Source: Pseudomonas promysalinigenes
GTDB taxonomy: Bacteria > Pseudomonadota > Gammaproteobacteria > Pseudomonadales > Pseudomonadaceae
NCBI RefSeq assembly: GCF_014269025.2
Contig: NZ_CP077094.1
Span: 3,348,001 to 3,412,000 of the forward strand
DNA length: 64,000 nt
Direction of reading: 5' to 3'
A program made the translations under genes and the position numbers. The notes below the pieces were generated by a model that worked only from the letters and a program-made list of their open reading frames with translations, was not told the origin of the DNA and did no database searches. Positions 1 through 13,498 of the stretch are shown one piece after another. The first letter of the stretch is position 1. Each line of letters begins with the position of its first letter.

Positions 1-4
1 TGGC

Positions 5-237
5 GCGTAGATCGAGCGCCGCCCGCGCGGCGCATCGCGAGCTGTGCTCGCTCCTACGTTTGTTTCGGGCCAGTAACGCCTGTGACAGGCGCGCGCGACC
101 GCCTGGTTTATACGACGCGCTACCGCGCCATGCCCCAAAGCGTCCGCGCGCAGATCCCACAGGATCAATTGGCCCGAAACAAACGTAGGAGCGAGCGCAG
201 CTCGCGATGCGCCGCGCGGGCGGCGCTCGATCTACGC
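5..237. repeat. 67-bp inverted repeat pair downstream of pvdL
   Basis: Arms 5-71 and 171-237 are reverse complements with one mismatch by my reading, separated by 99 bp. Each arm contains two smaller dyads, one of the form GCGCCG...CGCGGCGC and one GCGAGC-TGT-GCTCGC. The layout resembles paired intergenic REP-type repeats of Pseudomonas. It lies directly after the pvdL stop codon, so it could also end transcription or protect the 3' end of the mRNA. The 99-bp spacer shows no convincing gene. The core GATCGAGCGCCG recurs in the hairpin at 37927-37963. Confidence 0.85.
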
Positions 238-268
238 AACCCCGCAAAACTCAAGACGTACCTTACCC

Positions 269-3200
269 TTACAGCCCCTCCAGCTCGGCCATCAGGTCAC
301 TCAGCCGATCAATCTTCGCCTCATCCACCTCACGCCCCTGCAACCCACGCACATACTCGGCCAACTCCTCCACCGTGCTGCACTCGAACATCGCTCGCAG
401 CGGCACGTTCAACTGCAACTGCTTCTGCACCCGCGAGGCAATCTGCGTGGCCAGCAGCGAATGGCCGCCCAGTTCGAAGAAGTTGTCTCGCACACCTACC
501 CGCTCGGCTTTGAGCACATCGGCCCAAATAGCGGCTAGCACCCCTTCCAGTTCATCGCGCGGCGCCAGGTACGCCTGGCTGTGCTGGGCACCTATCTCGA
601 TGGCAGGCAATGCCTTGCGGTCGAGCTTGCCGTTGGCGTTGTGGGGCAGGCTGGCGAACCAGGCCCAGTGCAGTGGCACCATGTAGTCCGGGAGCTGTGC
701 ACGCAGACGCTGTTTGACCTGTTCCAGCAGCGCCCCATCGGCCTCGACGTCCTGATGGGCTACCAGGTAGCCAACCAAATGCTTGCCGTTGGGGCCTTCT
801 TGTACCCCCACTGCTGCATCGCGAACCTCGGCCTGCTCGTGCAGGCGCGCCTCGATCTCACCCAGTTCGATGCGGTAGCCGCGAATCTTCACTTGGTGGT
901 CGATACGCCCGACATACTCGAACACTCCGTTCGGGCGCTGCCGGGCCAGGTCCCCGGTACGGTACAGGCGCTCGCCAGGCGCTCCGTGCGGATGCGGGAT
1001 AAAGGCCAGTGCCGTGCGCGCCGGATCGCCAACATAGCCGCGGCCCACGCCGGTGCCGGCAACGCACAACTCGCCCACTGCCCCCAGGGGCACCAGGGCC
1101 TGATCATCGCCGTACAGGTAAAGGCGGTTGTTGTCAGTCGGTGTGCCGATGGGCAGGTAGCTGCCACGGGTCGATTCGCTGTCGACCCGGAAGAAGGCCA
1201 CGTCGTCGGAGCACTCAGCCGGCCCGTAGGCGTTCACCAGGCCTATCTGCGGGTAACGTCGCAGCCATTGCGCCGCCAGCTCCGGCGGCATCGCCTCGCC
1301 GGTGGGCAACATCCAGCGCAGGCCATCGAGCGCCTGGTGGTCGTTGGCCAGCATGCCTTGGATCAGCGAAGGCACGCTTTCCAGGACGGTGATGCCAGTG
1401 GCCTGCACGTGGGCCAGCAATGCGTGTGGGTCATGGGCGATGGCGTTGGGCACGATCTGCACCCTGGCTCCGAACAACGGCGCGGCCAGGAACTGCCAAA
1501 CCGAGATGTCGAAGCTTTGCGATGCGGTCTGGGCGATCACGTCGTGCGCGCTCAACGCCAGGTACGGCACCTTGCTCAACTGGTTGTTGAGCATGCCGCG
1601 CTGCTCGACCATCACACCCTTGGGCAGCCCGGTGGACCCGGAGGTGTAGATCACGTAGGCCAGGTTGTCCGGCCCACTGTGAATGCCTGGGTTGTGGCTG
1701 GCGATGCTGCTGCCCTGCACCTCTTCCCACACCAGCAACTGCGGCCGTGGCACATCGACCAGCTCATCCAGTAACTGGCGAGCCTGCGCGGCGCAGCCCG
1801 CGCTACACACCAATACCGGCGTGCGGCTGAGCGCGACGATGCGCTGCAGGCGCGCCGACGGCAGGCTTGGATCCAGAGGCAGGTAGCCGGCGCCGGCCTT
1901 GAAGCTGCCGACGATCATGCCCAGCAACGGCAAGCCGCGCTCGGCCAGCAAGGCAACAGGCTGGTCGACGGCCACACCCGCCGCGACCAAGGCGTGGCCG
2001 AGGCGGTTGGCCGCCTGGTTCAGCCCCGCATAGTCATAGGAGGCGTCCAGGCAACGGGCTACGATGCGCTCAGGATGGGCAGCGACCTGCGCTTCGAACA
2101 GGGCCACATAGCTTTGCGCCAAGGGGTAGTCACGCTGGGTGCGGTTGCAGCTTTCCAGCAGCAAGCGCTGTTCCTCCTCGCTCAGCAACGGCAACTCGCT
2201 CATCTGCCCCTCGAAGCCCTGCACCAGGGCCAGCAGCAGGCGCTTGAACTCGGCCAGCAAGCGCTCGACGGTGGCGTAGTCGAAGTAGCGCTGGTCGAAC
2301 GACAGGTGCAGCCCCAGGTCATCGCCTGGATAGCACACCGCCGTCAGCGGGAAGTTGGTGTGTGTACGGCCCGAATCGGAGCTGGCATTGAGGTGCTGGG
2401 CATGGTCGAGCACCGCAGTTTCAACCGGCGCATTCTCGAACACGAACAGGCTGTTGAACAGCGGTTGCCCCTTGGGCAGCTCGCTGCACTCCTGAATCGC
2501 CACCAGCGGCAGGTACTCGTACTCGCGCAGTTCCATGTTGCGCTCGAGTACGCCGTGCAACCACTGGCGCACTGTGCAGCGCTGGCCAGGCTCGGGCAGT
2601 TGCACACGCAAGGCGATACTGTTGATGAACAGGCCAACCGTACGCTGCATTTGCGGCATGCTCACCGGGCGCCCGGCTACGGTCACGCCGAAGGCGACGT
2701 CACGATCGCCACTGTAGCGCGACAACACCAGCGCCCAGGCCGCCTGGGCGAACGTATTGATGGTCAGTTGGTGAGCCTGTGCCAGTTCACGCAGGCGCAC
2801 TCCGTCGCTGATCTGCAGGCGCGTGTAGCAGTCGCCTACCACCATGCCGTCACCGGCGTGGTCGTTGCGCAGCGGACGGTCGCTGGGCAGCGCCGTGGCG
2901 CGCTCGAAGCCGGCCAGGTTGGCCAGCCACCAGGCGCGTGCCTGGTCCAGGTCCTGACGTTGCAGCCAACCGATATAGTCGCGATAGCGCGGCGGCACCG
3001 GCAACTGCGCCTGGCGGCCTTCGCCCAGCGCCTGGTACAACACGAAGAAATCGTTCATCAACAGTGAACGGCACCAGGCATCGATGAGGATGTGGTGGTT
3101 GCTCATCATGAACCAGTAACGCTCGTCAGCGACCCGCACCAGGCGCAAGTGGAACGGCGCCTCCTGCAGCAGGGCAAAGCCCGCCTCCCGCTCCTGCTTG

Positions 3201-6200
3201 TGCAAGGCTTGCAGGCGCGCCTCCTGGGCCGCCTCATCGAGGCCGCGCCAGTCCTGATAGTCCACCGGGGTGTTGCCCGGCTTGTGGATGATCTGCAGCA
3301 TCGTCTGGCCGGCGTTCCAGCTGAACGATGCGCGCAACGCTTCATGCCGTGCCACCACGGCTTGCCAGGCCTTGGCGAAACGCTCAGGGTCCAGGGCGCT
3401 GTTGATGCGGTAGCGGTCCTGCATGTAATACAAACCAGTGCCCGGTTCCAGCAGGGTATGCAGCAGCATGCCCTCCTGCATCGGCGTCAGCGGATAGACA
3501 TCTTCAATTTGGCCAGCAGGCACGGGCAGTGCATCGATCTGCGCCTGGGTCAGATGGGCCAGAGGGAAGTCCGATGGCGTGAAGCTGCCATTGCCATCGA
3601 CCAGGCAGTGGTCGATGAGTGCCAGCAGTTCCTGGCGGTAGGCCTCGGCCAACTGCGCGATGGTTCGCGCGTCGTAGCGTTCACGGCTGTAGGTCCAACG
3701 CAGTTGCAGGGCACCGCCGTAGACCTGGCCATCGACACTGAGCCAGTTGGGCAACGGCGCATCCAGATCATGAGCCAACCCGGCGGGGGCATCCAACGGC
3801 AGGAACAAGGCTGCCTCGTCGAACTGCTGGTCGAACTGGCCCAGGTAGTTGAAGGTGATGCGCGCCTGGGGCAGCGCCGCAAGGCGCTCGCGGCTGGCCG
3901 CATCGCCCAGGTAGCGCAGCACGCCGTAGCCCAGCCCCTTGTGTGGCACCTCACGCAATTGCTCTTTGATGCGTTTGAGCGAAGTGGCTCGCGCAGCATC
4001 GTCGTCACCGGCCTGTGGGTGCAGGCGCAGCGGGTAGGCATTGGTGAACCAGCCGACGCTGCGGGTCAGGTCCATGTCTTCGAACAGGCCATCACGGCCG
4101 TGACCTTCCAGCTGTATCAGTACTTGCTGATCACCGCTCCAGCGGCACAGCGTGCGGGCCAGCGCAGTCAGCAGCAGATCGTTGACCTGGGTGTGGTAAG
4201 CCGCCGGCGCCTGCTGCAGCAATTGCCGGGTCTGCTCAACGTCCAGGCCAATGGCCAGGGTGTCGGCATGCCGATTCAGGTTGCCACCCTGTGGGTGATC
4301 GCAGGGCAGTTCCTGGCGCACGCCGCCAAGCTGGCCTTGCCACCACCCCAGTTCGTCGCGTAGCGAATCACTGCCGGCGTAGCTGGCAAGTCGCGCGGCC
4401 CAGTCAGCCATGGCGTGGGTCTTGGCCGGTAGCGGCTGACCACGGTAAAGCGCCTGCAGATCTTCGAGCAACACACGCCAGGACACACCATCGACCACCA
4501 AGTGGTGGATCACCAGCAGCAGGCGCTGCGCGCCATGCCCGTCGGTGGCCAGCAAGGCGCGCAGCAGCGGGCCTTGTTCCAGGTTCAGGCTGCGTTGCAC
4601 GTCGGTGTACAGCGCCTGGCAGTCAGCGAAATCGGCCACTGTAGCCGTCCACAGCAGCTTCTCGGCAGACGGCACGGCAAAAACGGCCTGGCGTTGACTG
4701 AAGCGCAGACGCAGGCTGTCATGGTGAGCCACCAGGCCGGCCAATGCTTGCTCGAATCTGGCGTGATCCAGCGGCTCGCGTACCTGAAGCAGCACTGCCT
4801 GGTTCCAGTGCTGGGGGTGCGGCAGGTCGCCGTCGAAGAACCAGTGCTGGATCGGCGTAAGGCCGCTGCGCCCAGTGCGTGGCCCTTGCTCGATGCTGCT
4901 CGGCGTTTCGCTGCGGCTGACTACGCTGGCCAGGGTCTGGATGGTCTGGTGTTGGAACAGGTCGCGAGGGGTGAATTGCAGGCCCAATTGACGCGCGCGG
5001 CTGACCACCTGAATCGACAGGATCGAGTCGCCGCCCAGCTCGAAGAAGTTGTCCTGCACACCGACCTGCGAAGCGTTGAGCACCTCGCGCCAGATTTGCG
5101 CCAATTGCTGCTCCAGCTCATTGGCCGGGGCCTGGTAATGCTGGCGGGCCTGCTCCAGGTCCGGTGCTGGCAATGCGCGGCGGTCGAGCTTGCCATTGCC
5201 CATCAGCGGCAGGCTTTCGAGCAGTACCCAATGCGCGGGCACCATGTAGTCCGGCAGATGCTGACGCGCATCGGCCTTGACCGCTTCACGCAGCCTGGCC
5301 TGCGCTTGGCTGTCGGCAGCGGCCTGTTTGCACACCAGGTAACCGACCAGTTGCTTGCCGCCCGTCAGGTCCAGGGCCAGAACCACTGCCTCGTCGACAT
5401 CGGCATGCGCTTGCAGGCGGCTTTCGATTTCGCCCAGCTCGATGCGGAAGCCACGAATCTTCACCTGCTGGTCGGCGCGACCTACGTACTCCACCAAGCC
5501 ATCGGCACGCAGGCGTACCAGGTCGCCCGTGCGGTACAGGCGCCCGCCGTCCCGGCTGAACGGGTCGGCGACAAAGCGCTCGGCACTCAGGCCAGGGCGG
5601 TCGTGGTAGCCCTGGGCCAGGCCGGCACCACCGATATAGAGCTCGCCGATGCCCCCTTGCGGCAGCAAGGCCAGGTCTTGATCGAGAATGTACGCCGTAC
5701 GGGCACCGATCACTTGGCCGATCGGCACACTGCCTGCATCCTCAGGCATGCTCTGAGGCGCCAGGCACGCCAGCGGCATGACCACGGTTTCGGTGGGGCC
5801 ATAGGCGTTGAAGAACTGCTGCGGGGCGAAGGCTTGTCGAATACGCTGCAGATGCTCGCCAGTCAATGCCTCGCCGCCCGTGATCACCAGCCGCACCGGC
5901 AGTTGCTCGCCCTGCCCGGCCAGGTACTGGGCCAACTGGCTGCCATAGCTGGGGGTGAAGCCGAGCACGCTCACCTGCTGCTCGCGCACCAGTTGGCAGA
6001 TGTCTTCAGCACCCCACTGGCCTTGGGCACGCAGCACCACACGGGCGCCACACAACAACGGCACCAGCAGACGCTCACTGGCGGCGTCGAAGTTGATCGA
6101 GTAGAAGTGCAGCTCGCAGTCATCACTGCGCATGCCAAAGGCTTCGATCACTGCCTGGCAGTGCATGGCGATTTCCCCGTGGCTGACCACCACCCCCTTG

Positions 6201-9200
6201 GGCTTGCCGGTGGAACCAGAGGTGTAGATCAGGTAGGCCTGATGTTGCGGCAGGTTGAGGTTGTCCAGGGGCGTATCGCTGAAGGCCGACAGCTTCGCCG
6301 CATCGGCTTCCAGGCTCCAGCGGGCCACACCGCCAGGCAGCTCGCCAAGAGTTTCGAGCAACGCTTGCTGGCTCAGCAGCAGGCCGATGCGGCTGTCTTC
6401 GATCATGTAACGCAAACGGTCGAGCGGGTATTCAGGGTCCAGCGGCACATAGGCGCCACCGGCCTTGAGGATGGCCAGAAGGCCGACCACCATTTCCAGC
6501 GAGCGCTCCAGTGCCAGGCCTACGCGCACTTGTGGGCCGACTCCCCGCTCGCGCAGCGCCCGGGCCAGGCGGTTGGCCTGCCGGTCGAGTTCGGCATAGG
6601 TCAGGTGCTGGCCAGCGAAGGTCAGCGCCCCGGCGTGCGGGGTACGCGCAGCTTGGGCGGCGAACAGGCCGTGAATTGTCTGGTCGAGGGGCATGTCCTG
6701 CTCACCCTGCAACTGGCCGATCAGTACCTGCTGTTCGGCAACCGCCAACATCGGCAGCTCGCACAGCCTCTGCTGCGGATTGTCGAGCAGCCCCGCCAGC
6801 AGCTGTTGCCAATGCTCGGCCATACGGGCAATGCGCGGCTCGTCGAACAGGTCGCGGCTGTAGGTCAGGCAGCAGCCCAGGCGACCATCCAGGTCAGTGA
6901 CCTCCAGGTACAGGTCGAACTTGGTGGCGCTGGCGTCGTTGACCAGGTAATCCACCTGCATGCCGGCCAGTGTCCGACTCTGCTGGAAGGCCCAGCGCTG
7001 CACGTTGCACATCACCTGGAACAGCGGATTGTAAGCACTGCTGCGCGGGGGCTGCAGGGCCTCCACCAACTGGTCGAACGGCAGGTCCTGGTGCGACTGG
7101 CCCTCGATGGCGGCCTGGCGTACGTGCTCCAGCAACGCGCCAGCCGTCATTTGCCCGTCTACTTCGCAGCGCAATACCTGGGTGTTGAGGAAGGCGCCGA
7201 TCAGGCCTTCGCTTTCCGGGCGGATGCGGTTGGCCACCGGGGCGCCGATGCGCAGGTCACGTTGGCCACTGTAACGGTGCAGCAGTGCAGCCAGCGTGGC
7301 GGTCATGGTCATGAACAGGGTCAGCCCACGCTCGTTGTTGAAAGCGTGCACGCGGGCGACCAGCGCTGGGTCCAGGTCGAAACGGTACAGCGCGCCACGA
7401 TGGCTTTGCACCGCCGGGCGCGGGCGGTCGGTGGGCAGTGCCAGTACCGGGTGTTCATCACCCAGGCGGTTCTTCCAGTAGGCCAGCTGGCGCGCGCCCT
7501 CACCGCTTTCCAGCCATTGTCGTTGCCACACGCTGTAGTCCAGGTATTGCACCGGCAGCGGCGCCAAGGGCGAATCGCGGTCATCGACGAAGGCTTCATA
7601 GAGCTCGCCCAGTTCGCGGGCGAAGATGTCCATGGCCCAGCCTTCGGTGACGATGTGGTGCAAGGTCAGCACGAAGAAGTGCTCACGCTCCTGGGTCTTG
7701 GCCAGGCAGGCGCGCAGCAGCGGGCCTTGCTCCAGATCGAATGGCTGGTGGGCCTGGTCATCGGCCAGTTGTTGCAAGCGCTGTTGACGGGTATCGGGTG
7801 GCAAGGCACTGAAGTCCTGCCAGTCCAGCTGCAGGCCACTGTCGTCAAACACGCATTGGTAGGGCACGCCATCGATGCTTGGGAAGGTGGTGCGCAGGGT
7901 TTCGTGGCGCACGATCAGCGCCTGCAATGCACGCTCGAAGGCGTCTACATGTAGGGTACCGCGCAGGCGCGCCATGCCGCCGACGTTGTAGGCCGGGCTG
8001 TCCGGCTCCATTTGCCAGAGGAACCACATGCGCTGCTGCGAATACGACAACGGCACGGCCTGACGGCGGTCGACACGCTCGATTTCGCCTTGCAGGTTGC
8101 GCTCGCCGGCGGCGCGGATGCGTGCGATCTGGGCACAGAACGCGCCCAGCTCGCTGGCTTCAAACAAGGCCTTGAGCGGCAGCTCGACGTCACAAGCCTG
8201 GCGGCTGCGGGAGACGATCTGGGTGGCCAGCAGCGAGTGTCCGCCCAGGGCGAAAAAGTCGTCCTGCAGGCCGACACGCGGCAGGTTCAGCACCTCACGC
8301 CAAATGGCAGCGACCTGCTGTTGCAGTTCGGTTTTTGGCTCGACGTGTTCGCGTTGTTGCCACACCGGGGCCGGCAGCGCCTTGCGGTCGACTTTGCCGC
8401 TGGGGCCCAGTGGCATCTGTGCCAGCGCAATGAGTTGCGCCGGTACCATGTAGGCGGGCAGTTGTTCAGCCAGCACCGCCAGCAACTCGGCGGGCTGAGC
8501 ATTGCCGCTGTAGTAGCCGACCAGTTGCGCGCCGACGGCATCCTTGTGAATCAGTACCAGTGACTGCTCGACACCGGCCTGGGCCAACAGGCAGGCCTGT
8601 ACTTCTTCAGGCTCGACACGGAAGCCGCGCACCTTCACCTGCTGGTCGAGGCGACCTAGGTACTCCAGGGCCTCAAGCTGAACCTGCCAGCGGGCGCGGT
8701 CGCCGCTGCGGTAGAGGCGTTCGCCATTACCGTCGGCCTGGGGCACGAAGCGTTCGGCAGTAAGGCCTGGGCGGCCCAAATAGCCACGGGCCAGGCCTGC
8801 GCCACCGAGGTACAGCTCGCCCGGTACGCCGGGGGCCGTCAGCTCCAGCTCATCGTCCAGCACGCGGCACAGCACATTGCCCAACGGGCGGCCGATGGGC
8901 GAGCGCTCGCCATCGGCCACCTGGCAGTGCCAGTGGGTGACGTTGATGGCGGTTTCGGTCGGGCCATAGCGGTTGTGCAGTTGCACCTGCGGTAGCACTT
9001 GCAACACGCGGTCGCGCAAGGCGGCAGACAGTGCTTCGCCGCCCGAGAACACGCGGCGCAAGCTGTTACAGGCGAGCACCTGGGGCTCCTGGACGAACAC
9101 TTGCAGTAGCGGCGGCACGAAGTGCAGCGTGGTCACGCCATGGGCCTGCACCAGCGCAGCGATGCGCTGCGGGTCGCGGTGCTCGCCGGGGCCGGCCAGT

Positions 9201-12200
9201 ACCAGCTTGCAACCAACGACCAGCGGCCAGAAGCATTCCCATACCGATACGTCGAAGCTGATCGGCGCCTTCTGCATCAGTACGTCGCTGTCATCGAGCG
9301 CATAGCAGGCCTGCATCCACTGCAAGCGTTCTGCCAGTGCCGCATGGGTGTTGCCCACGCCTTTGGGCTGGCCAGTGGAGCCGGAGGTGTAGATCACGTA
9401 GGCCAGATTGTCGCCGTGCAAATGCAGGCCCGGTGCCTGGCTTGGCCAGCTGTCCAGGTGCAGTTGGTCGAGGGCGATGGCACTGACGCCATTGAGCTGC
9501 GGCAATGTGCCGAGCAGGCTGCTGTGGCTGAGCAATAGGCTGGCCTGGCAATCGCCAAGCATATACGCCAGGCGCTCAGCCGGGTAATCGACATCCAGCG
9601 GCACATAGGCACCGCCAGCCTTGAGGATGGCCAGCAGGCCGACCAGTAATTGTGGCGACCGCTCAACGGCGATGGCCACGCAAGTGTCGGGGCCGACGCC
9701 TTTATCGCGCAGATAATGCGCCAGGCGGTTGGCCTGCTGATGCAACTCGGCGTAGCTGAGGCTGCCGCCCTCCCAGACCAGTGCGATGCGCTCCGGGGTC
9801 AACCGGGCCTGTTCGTTGAGCTGCTCGACCAGCAGGCGCTGCGGGGTCGGCGCAGGTGCTTCACCCCAGGCCAGCAGTTGCTGGCGAGCCTGCTCATCCA
9901 GCAGTTGAACGTCGCCCAACGGCAGGTGCGGCTGGGCACAGACTTGCTCGAGCAGTGCCAGCAGATGCTGGGCCAGACGCTTGACGGTGCTGGCTTCGAA
10001 CAACTCGGCGGCATAGTCGAAAGCCAGGCTCAGGCGGCCCTGGTGGTCCTCTTCACTGTGCAATTGCAGGTCGAACTTGGCTTCGCGACTGTGCCACGGC
10101 AGCTCCTCGGCCAACAGGCCCGGCAGGCGGCGCAAGGCCGACAGGTCGCGCTGCTGGTGGTTGAACATGACCTGGAACAGGCCCTGTTCCCGCGCTTGAG
10201 GCAAGGCTTCGAGCAACTGCTCGAACGGCAGGTCCTGGTTGGCCTGGGCGTCGAGGGTCGCACCGCGCACCTGGGCCAGCAACTGCGTGAACGGCAGGCG
10301 GCCATTGAGCTGCGCACGCAGTACCTGAGTGTTGATGAAGAAACCGACCATGCCTTGGGTTTGCTGGCGCGGGCGGTTGGCGTTGGGCACGCCAACGCGG
10401 ATGTCACCCTGGCCGGTATAGCGGTGCAACAGGCATTGCCAGGCAGCCAGCAGGACCATGAACAGGCTGGCCTGCTGTTCGCGCGCCAGGCCCTTGAGGG
10501 CATCGCCCAGCTTGGCCGGCACTTTCACGCTCAGCCGCTCGGCACGGTGCTCACGCAGGCTGGAGCGCGGCAGGTCCGGATGCAGGTCGAGCACTGGCGA
10601 GGTTTCGCCCAGGGCGGCTTTCCAGTGTGCCAGCTGGCGCTCACCCTCGCCCGCGGCCAGCCATTGACGCTGCCAGGTGCCGTAGTCGGCATAGCCCAGG
10701 GTCAGCGTCGCCAGCTTGGCGTCCAGGCCCTGGCAACGGGCGGCATACAGTTTGGCGAACTCGTCGAGCAGAATGTTCAGCGACCAGCCATCGGCAACGA
10801 TGTGATGCAAGGTCACCCAAAGCTGGTGGTCTTCGTCATCCAAATGCACCAAGGTCACCCGCAACAATGGCCCTTGGGTCAGATCGAAGGGTTGCATGGC
10901 CTCCTGCTCCCGGCGCGTGGCAACCCGCTCAGCTTCCACGCCTTGCAAGTCCAGGCGCTGCAAAGTGAACGGATGAGCTGGCAAAACGCGCTGCAAGGCC
11001 TGGCCATCTTGCTCGCTGAATACCGTGCGCAGCGCTTCGTGACGGTCCACCAGCGCCTGGAAAGCGCCCTCAAGTGCAGCTTCATCCAGTTCACCGCGCA
11101 GGCGCAGCCCAGCGGGAATGTTGTAGGCCGCAGACTGCGGTTGAAGTTGCCAGGTCAGCCACAAACGGTTCTGTGCCAACGACTGTGGCAACGCCTGTGT
11201 CCGGCTCAGTGCAGCGATGGCGCCGGGGGCACCAGCACCTCTGCCGAGCATGGCCGCTACGCGTGCGCTGTACTCGGCTAGCGTTGGAGCTTCGAACAAG
11301 GTCCGTAGGCTCAGCTCGATCGCCAGCTCTTCGGCCAGGCGTGCAGTGACTTGGGTGGCGGCGATGGAATTGCCGCCCAGCAGCAGGAAGTGATCGTCAG
11401 CGGCAACGGCTTGGACCTTGAGCACTTCGCGCCAGATGCCGGCGACACGCTCCTGCACGTCGTCGCTCGGCGCCGCGCAAGCAGATGGCTCGGCAGCCAT
11501 CGGGAAGCGTGCATAGCAGTCAAGGGTGCCATCAAGCATACGCAGCCGGCAGGCCGAGCGCTGCAGCTTGCCACTGGAGGTCTTTGGCAGAGCGCCTGGG
11601 TTGAGCAGCAGAACCACGGCCGGCGCCTGGCGACAGGCATCGGCGATGACGTGGCGCAATGATTTGATCAATGCCTGGGGTTCGACAGCCCGCTGCACGT
11701 TGCGGCTGACCTCCACCGCTACGCCGATACCCTCCTCTCCCTGATCAGTCACGGCAAATACCGCCACGCGCCCCTTGCGCAGGCCTTCTACCTCACGCTC
11801 AAGGGTCTTCTCCACGTCTTGCGGGTACAGGTTCTGGCCGCGAACGATCAGCATGTCCTTCAGGCGCCCTGTGACGAATACCTCACCCTCACGCATGAAG
11901 CCAAGGTCACCGGTACGCAGCCAGGTCTGGCCATCCATCTGCACGAAGGTGCGCGCCGTGGCTTCTGGGTTGCGCCAGTAGCCCAGGGCGATGCTCGGCC
12001 CACTTGCCCAGATCTCCCCCACATGGTTGTCGGCCAGCACCTTAAGGTGCTGTGGCTCGACGATGCGCACCCCATGGCCCGGTTGGGGGTAGCCGCAGCT
12101 CATCAGCACGCTGCCATTGCCGGCTTCGACGCGGTTGGCGGCGAGCGCCTCGGCGTCCAGCGCCAAGGCACCGATACCTTGGCCGCGTCGGCTGCCACTG

Positions 12201-13210
12201 ACGAACAAGGTGGCTTCGGCCAAGCCATAGCTGGCAAAGAAGCTGCTCGGCTGAAAACCGCACGCGGCGAAGCGCTCGGCAAAGCTAGCCAGGCTGTCCT
12301 GACGGATAGGCTCGGAACCGGAATACGCCACCCGCCAGCGGCTCAGATCCAGCCCGGCCAGGGCAGCCTCGCTGACCCGTTCGCTGCACAGCCGGTAGGC
12401 AAAATCCGGCCCGCCGCTGATGGTGCCGCCGTACTCGCTGATCGCCTGCAACCAGCGCAGCGGCCGAGCCAGGAAGTAGCTCGGCGACATCAGCACACAG
12501 GGCACGCCACTGAAAATCGGCTGCAGCAGCCCGCCGATAAGACCCATGTCGTGGTACAGCGGCAGCCAGCTGACGATCACATCGTCAGGGTTGAGGTCAA
12601 TGCCAAAGCCCGCGCGGATCAACTGCTCGTTGGCCACCAGATTGCCGTGGCTTACCTGCACGCCTTTGGGCAGCGCGGTCGAGCCGGAGGTGTATTGCAG
12701 GAAAGCGATGTCATCGGCCTGCAACACAGGTGCCTGCCAGCCATCGGCCAAGGCCGGGTCCAGCTGATCCACCGCCAGCAGCTCGGGGGCCTTGTCGCCG
12801 CTCAACGCCTCAAGCCCTAGCAGACTGTCGTGCAACGCCGAGACGGTCAGCAACAGGCGCGGCTCGGCATCATCGATGATCGACACCAGGCGCTCTTGGT
12901 GATGGGTGCGTGAGGACTCTGGTGGATAGGCAGGCACGGCAATGATGCCAGCGTACAGGCAACCGAAGAACGCCGCGACGTAATCCGGGCCACTGGGGAA
13001 CAGCAGCACCGCCCGCTCGGCAAACCCGGCACGGGCCTGCAACGCCGTAGCGATGGTGCGCGCACGGGTATCCAGGTCGCGATAGCTGAGCACGGCCTGC
13101 TCGCCTGGGGTGTCGGCCAGAAAACGCAGGGCGATGCGATCCGGGGTCAGCGCGGCGCGTTGCGCCAGGGCCTGGACCAGCGAGAGCGGGAGTTCGAAGG
13201 CGTCCGTCAT
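269..13210 (-). CDS. pvdL: Pyoverdine chromophore nonribosomal peptide synthetase PvdL
   Basis: Giant cytoplasmic NRPS of 4313 aa that starts pyoverdine synthesis by assembling acyl-L-Glu-D-Tyr-L-Dab. Visible order: fatty-acyl-AMP ligase domain (about 1-570), carrier domain (GGNS, near 613), condensation (HHIVADGW, near 803), adenylation ([11 protein letters not shown], near 1280), carrier (GGHS, 1656), condensation (HHIVTEGW, 1857), adenylation ([11 protein letters not shown], 2330), carrier (GGDS, 2727), epimerisation ([10 protein letters not shown], 2905), condensation (HHILIDAW, 3373), adenylation ([11 protein letters not shown], 3858), and last carrier (GGHS, 4248). There is no thioesterase, as expected for PvdL, and the single epimerisation domain follows the module expected to load Tyr. 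The start is ATG at 13210 with AGGAA upstream and agrees with the usual PvdL N-terminus; the frame stays open 34 codons further upstream but without support. Substrates are inferred from the family, not from decoded binding pockets. Confidence 0.96.
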   Translation of the reverse strand: MTDAFELPLSLVQALAQRAALTPDRIALRFLADTPGEQAVLSYRDLDTRARTIATALQARAGFAERAVLLFPSGPDYVAAFFGCLYAGIIAVPAYPPESSRTHHQERLVSIIDDAEPRLLLTVSALHDSLLGLEALSGDKAPELLAVDQLDPALADGWQAPVLQADDIAFLQYTSGSTALPKGVQVSHGNLVANEQLIRAGFGIDLNPDDVIVSWLPLYHDMGLIGGLLQPIFSGVPCVLMSPSYFLARPLRWLQAISEYGGTISGGPDFAYRLCSERVSEAALAGLDLSRWRVAYSGSEPIRQDSLASFAERFAACGFQPSSFFASYGLAEATLFVSGSRRGQGIGALALDAEALAANRVEAGNGSVLMSCGYPQPGHGVRIVEPQHLKVLADNHVGEIWASGPSIALGYWRNPEATARTFVQMDGQTWLRTGDLGFMREGEVFVTGRLKDMLIVRGQNLYPQDVEKTLEREVEGLRKGRVAVFAVTDQGEEGIGVAVEVSRNVQRAVEPQALIKSLRHVIADACRQAPAVVLLLNPGALPKTSSGKLQRSACRLRMLDGTLDCYARFPMAAEPSACAAPSDDVQERVAGIWREVLKVQAVAADDHFLLLGGNSIAATQVTARLAEELAIELSLRTLFEAPTLAEYSARVAAMLGRGAGAPGAIAALSRTQALPQSLAQNRLWLTWQLQPQSAAYNIPAGLRLRGELDEAALEGAFQALVDRHEALRTVFSEQDGQALQRVLPAHPFTLQRLDLQGVEAERVATRREQEAMQPFDLTQGPLLRVTLVHLDDEDHQLWVTLHHIVADGWSLNILLDEFAKLYAARCQGLDAKLATLTLGYADYGTWQRQWLAAGEGERQLAHWKAALGETSPVLDLHPDLPRSSLREHRAERLSVKVPAKLGDALKGLAREQQASLFMVLLAAWQCLLHRYTGQGDIRVGVPNANRPRQQTQGMVGFFINTQVLRAQLNGRLPFTQLLAQVRGATLDAQANQDLPFEQLLEALPQAREQGLFQVMFNHQQRDLSALRRLPGLLAEELPWHSREAKFDLQLHSEEDHQGRLSLAFDYAAELFEASTVKRLAQHLLALLEQVCAQPHLPLGDVQLLDEQARQQLLAWGEAPAPTPQRLLVEQLNEQARLTPERIALVWEGGSLSYAELHQQANRLAHYLRDKGVGPDTCVAIAVERSPQLLVGLLAILKAGGAYVPLDVDYPAERLAYMLGDCQASLLLSHSSLLGTLPQLNGVSAIALDQLHLDSWPSQAPGLHLHGDNLAYVIYTSGSTGQPKGVGNTHAALAERLQWMQACYALDDSDVLMQKAPISFDVSVWECFWPLVVGCKLVLAGPGEHRDPQRIAALVQAHGVTTLHFVPPLLQVFVQEPQVLACNSLRRVFSGGEALSAALRDRVLQVLPQVQLHNRYGPTETAINVTHWHCQVADGERSPIGRPLGNVLCRVLDDELELTAPGVPGELYLGGAGLARGYLGRPGLTAERFVPQADGNGERLYRSGDRARWQVQLEALEYLGRLDQQVKVRGFRVEPEEVQACLLAQAGVEQSLVLIHKDAVGAQLVGYYSGNAQPAELLAVLAEQLPAYMVPAQLIALAQMPLGPSGKVDRKALPAPVWQQREHVEPKTELQQQVAAIWREVLNLPRVGLQDDFFALGGHSLLATQIVSRSRQACDVELPLKALFEASELGAFCAQIARIRAAGERNLQGEIERVDRRQAVPLSYSQQRMWFLWQMEPDSPAYNVGGMARLRGTLHVDAFERALQALIVRHETLRTTFPSIDGVPYQCVFDDSGLQLDWQDFSALPPDTRQQRLQQLADDQAHQPFDLEQGPLLRACLAKTQEREHFFVLTLHHIVTEGWAMDIFARELGELYEAFVDDRDSPLAPLPVQYLDYSVWQRQWLESGEGARQLAYWKNRLGDEHPVLALPTDRPRPAVQSHRGALYRFDLDPALVARVHAFNNERGLTLFMTMTATLAALLHRYSGQRDLRIGAPVANRIRPESEGLIGAFLNTQVLRCEVDGQMTAGALLEHVRQAAIEGQSHQDLPFDQLVEALQPPRSSAYNPLFQVMCNVQRWAFQQSRTLAGMQVDYLVNDASATKFDLYLEVTDLDGRLGCCLTYSRDLFDEPRIARMAEHWQQLLAGLLDNPQQRLCELPMLAVAEQQVLIGQLQGEQDMPLDQTIHGLFAAQAARTPHAGALTFAGQHLTYAELDRQANRLARALRERGVGPQVRVGLALERSLEMVVGLLAILKAGGAYVPLDPEYPLDRLRYMIEDSRIGLLLSQQALLETLGELPGGVARWSLEADAAKLSAFSDTPLDNLNLPQHQAYLIYTSGSTGKPKGVVVSHGEIAMHCQAVIEAFGMRSDDCELHFYSINFDAASERLLVPLLCGARVVLRAQGQWGAEDICQLVREQQVSVLGFTPSYGSQLAQYLAGQGEQLPVRLVITGGEALTGEHLQRIRQAFAPQQFFNAYGPTETVVMPLACLAPQSMPEDAGSVPIGQVIGARTAYILDQDLALLPQGGIGELYIGGAGLAQGYHDRPGLSAERFVADPFSRDGGRLYRTGDLVRLRADGLVEYVGRADQQVKIRGFRIELGEIESRLQAHADVDEAVVLALDLTGGKQLVGYLVCKQAAADSQAQARLREAVKADARQHLPDYMVPAHWVLLESLPLMGNGKLDRRALPAPDLEQARQHYQAPANELEQQLAQIWREVLNASQVGVQDNFFELGGDSILSIQVVSRARQLGLQFTPRDLFQHQTIQTLASVVSRSETPSSIEQGPRTGRSGLTPIQHWFFDGDLPHPQHWNQAVLLQVREPLDHARFEQALAGLVAHHDSLRLRFSQRQAVFAVPSAEKLLWTATVADFADCQALYTDVQRSLNLEQGPLLRALLATDGHGAQRLLLVIHHLVVDGVSWRVLLEDLQALYRGQPLPAKTHAMADWAARLASYAGSDSLRDELGWWQGQLGGVRQELPCDHPQGGNLNRHADTLAIGLDVEQTRQLLQQAPAAYHTQVNDLLLTALARTLCRWSGDQQVLIQLEGHGRDGLFEDMDLTRSVGWFTNAYPLRLHPQAGDDDAARATSLKRIKEQLREVPHKGLGYGVLRYLGDAASRERLAALPQARITFNYLGQFDQQFDEAALFLPLDAPAGLAHDLDAPLPNWLSVDGQVYGGALQLRWTYSRERYDARTIAQLAEAYRQELLALIDHCLVDGNGSFTPSDFPLAHLTQAQIDALPVPAGQIEDVYPLTPMQEGMLLHTLLEPGTGLYYMQDRYRINSALDPERFAKAWQAVVARHEALRASFSWNAGQTMLQIIHKPGNTPVDYQDWRGLDEAAQEARLQALHKQEREAGFALLQEAPFHLRLVRVADERYWFMMSNHHILIDAWCRSLLMNDFFVLYQALGEGRQAQLPVPPRYRDYIGWLQRQDLDQARAWWLANLAGFERATALPSDRPLRNDHAGDGMVVGDCYTRLQISDGVRLRELAQAHQLTINTFAQAAWALVLSRYSGDRDVAFGVTVAGRPVSMPQMQRTVGLFINSIALRVQLPEPGQRCTVRQWLHGVLERNMELREYEYLPLVAIQECSELPKGQPLFNSLFVFENAPVETAVLDHAQHLNASSDSGRTHTNFPLTAVCYPGDDLGLHLSFDQRYFDYATVERLLAEFKRLLLALVQGFEGQMSELPLLSEEEQRLLLESCNRTQRDYPLAQSYVALFEAQVAAHPERIVARCLDASYDYAGLNQAANRLGHALVAAGVAVDQPVALLAERGLPLLGMIVGSFKAGAGYLPLDPSLPSARLQRIVALSRTPVLVCSAGCAAQARQLLDELVDVPRPQLLVWEEVQGSSIASHNPGIHSGPDNLAYVIYTSGSTGLPKGVMVEQRGMLNNQLSKVPYLALSAHDVIAQTASQSFDISVWQFLAAPLFGARVQIVPNAIAHDPHALLAHVQATGITVLESVPSLIQGMLANDHQALDGLRWMLPTGEAMPPELAAQWLRRYPQIGLVNAYGPAECSDDVAFFRVDSESTRGSYLPIGTPTDNNRLYLYGDDQALVPLGAVGELCVAGTGVGRGYVGDPARTALAFIPHPHGAPGERLYRTGDLARQRPNGVFEYVGRIDHQVKIRGYRIELGEIEARLHEQAEVRDAAVGVQEGPNGKHLVGYLVAHQDVEADGALLEQVKQRLRAQLPDYMVPLHWAWFASLPHNANGKLDRKALPAIEIGAQHSQAYLAPRDELEGVLAAIWADVLKAERVGVRDNFFELGGHSLLATQIASRVQKQLQLNVPLRAMFECSTVEELAEYVRGLQGREVDEAKIDRLSDLMAELEGL

Positions 13211-13298
13211 GGGGGTTCCTGCCAGTGTCTGGTGAGTCGGGCTGGCTGCCACGCATTGGGTCGGCGGGCAGCTGCAGCGGCCGGATGTACACAGGTGA

Positions 13299-13322
13299 AC
13301 GGATGGGCGCACCAGGAAATTA
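13299..13322 (-). promoter_or_regulatory. Iron-starvation (PvdS-type) promoter of pvdL
   Basis: On the minus strand TAATT (13322-13318) is followed by 16 bases and CGT (13301-13299). This fits the known PvdS consensus TAAAT-N16/17-CGT with one mismatch, 89 bp upstream of the pvdL start. Control by the adjacent ECF sigma factor is inferred from this match. Confidence 0.7.
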
Positions 13323-13407
13323 GCGCCTTAAGTGGCGGCAGGGGGTGAACTGCATCACGCGGATCGGCTTAGAACTGAAACTAATAGAAACTCATTAACT
13401 TTCGTAT

Positions 13408-13436
13408 TTGACAATCATTATCATTATGAATAGCTT
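13408..13436 (+). promoter_or_regulatory. Fur-controlled promoter of pvdS
   Basis: GACAATCATTATCATTATG (13410-13428) matches the 19-bp Fur consensus at about 15 positions. It overlaps a -35 hexamer TTGACA (13408-13413); a weak -10, TAGCTT, lies 17 bases on (13431-13436). Binding of Fe-Fur here would block sigma-70 initiation, the known arrangement for pvdS genes. Confidence 0.8.
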
Positions 13437-13498
13437 GTCGCACGTCGTAGGCAGCCCCCCTGGGTGGGCTCCTTCCCCTCCGAGACAAGGTGATTTCC

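Noticed and set aside
4502..7954. 1150-aa open frame on the plus strand, and several other long frames opposite pvdL
   Set aside because: They are antisense to NRPS domains with unmistakable motifs. GC-rich codon bias keeps the opposite frame open; the translations are rich in Gln, His and Arg and show no domain.
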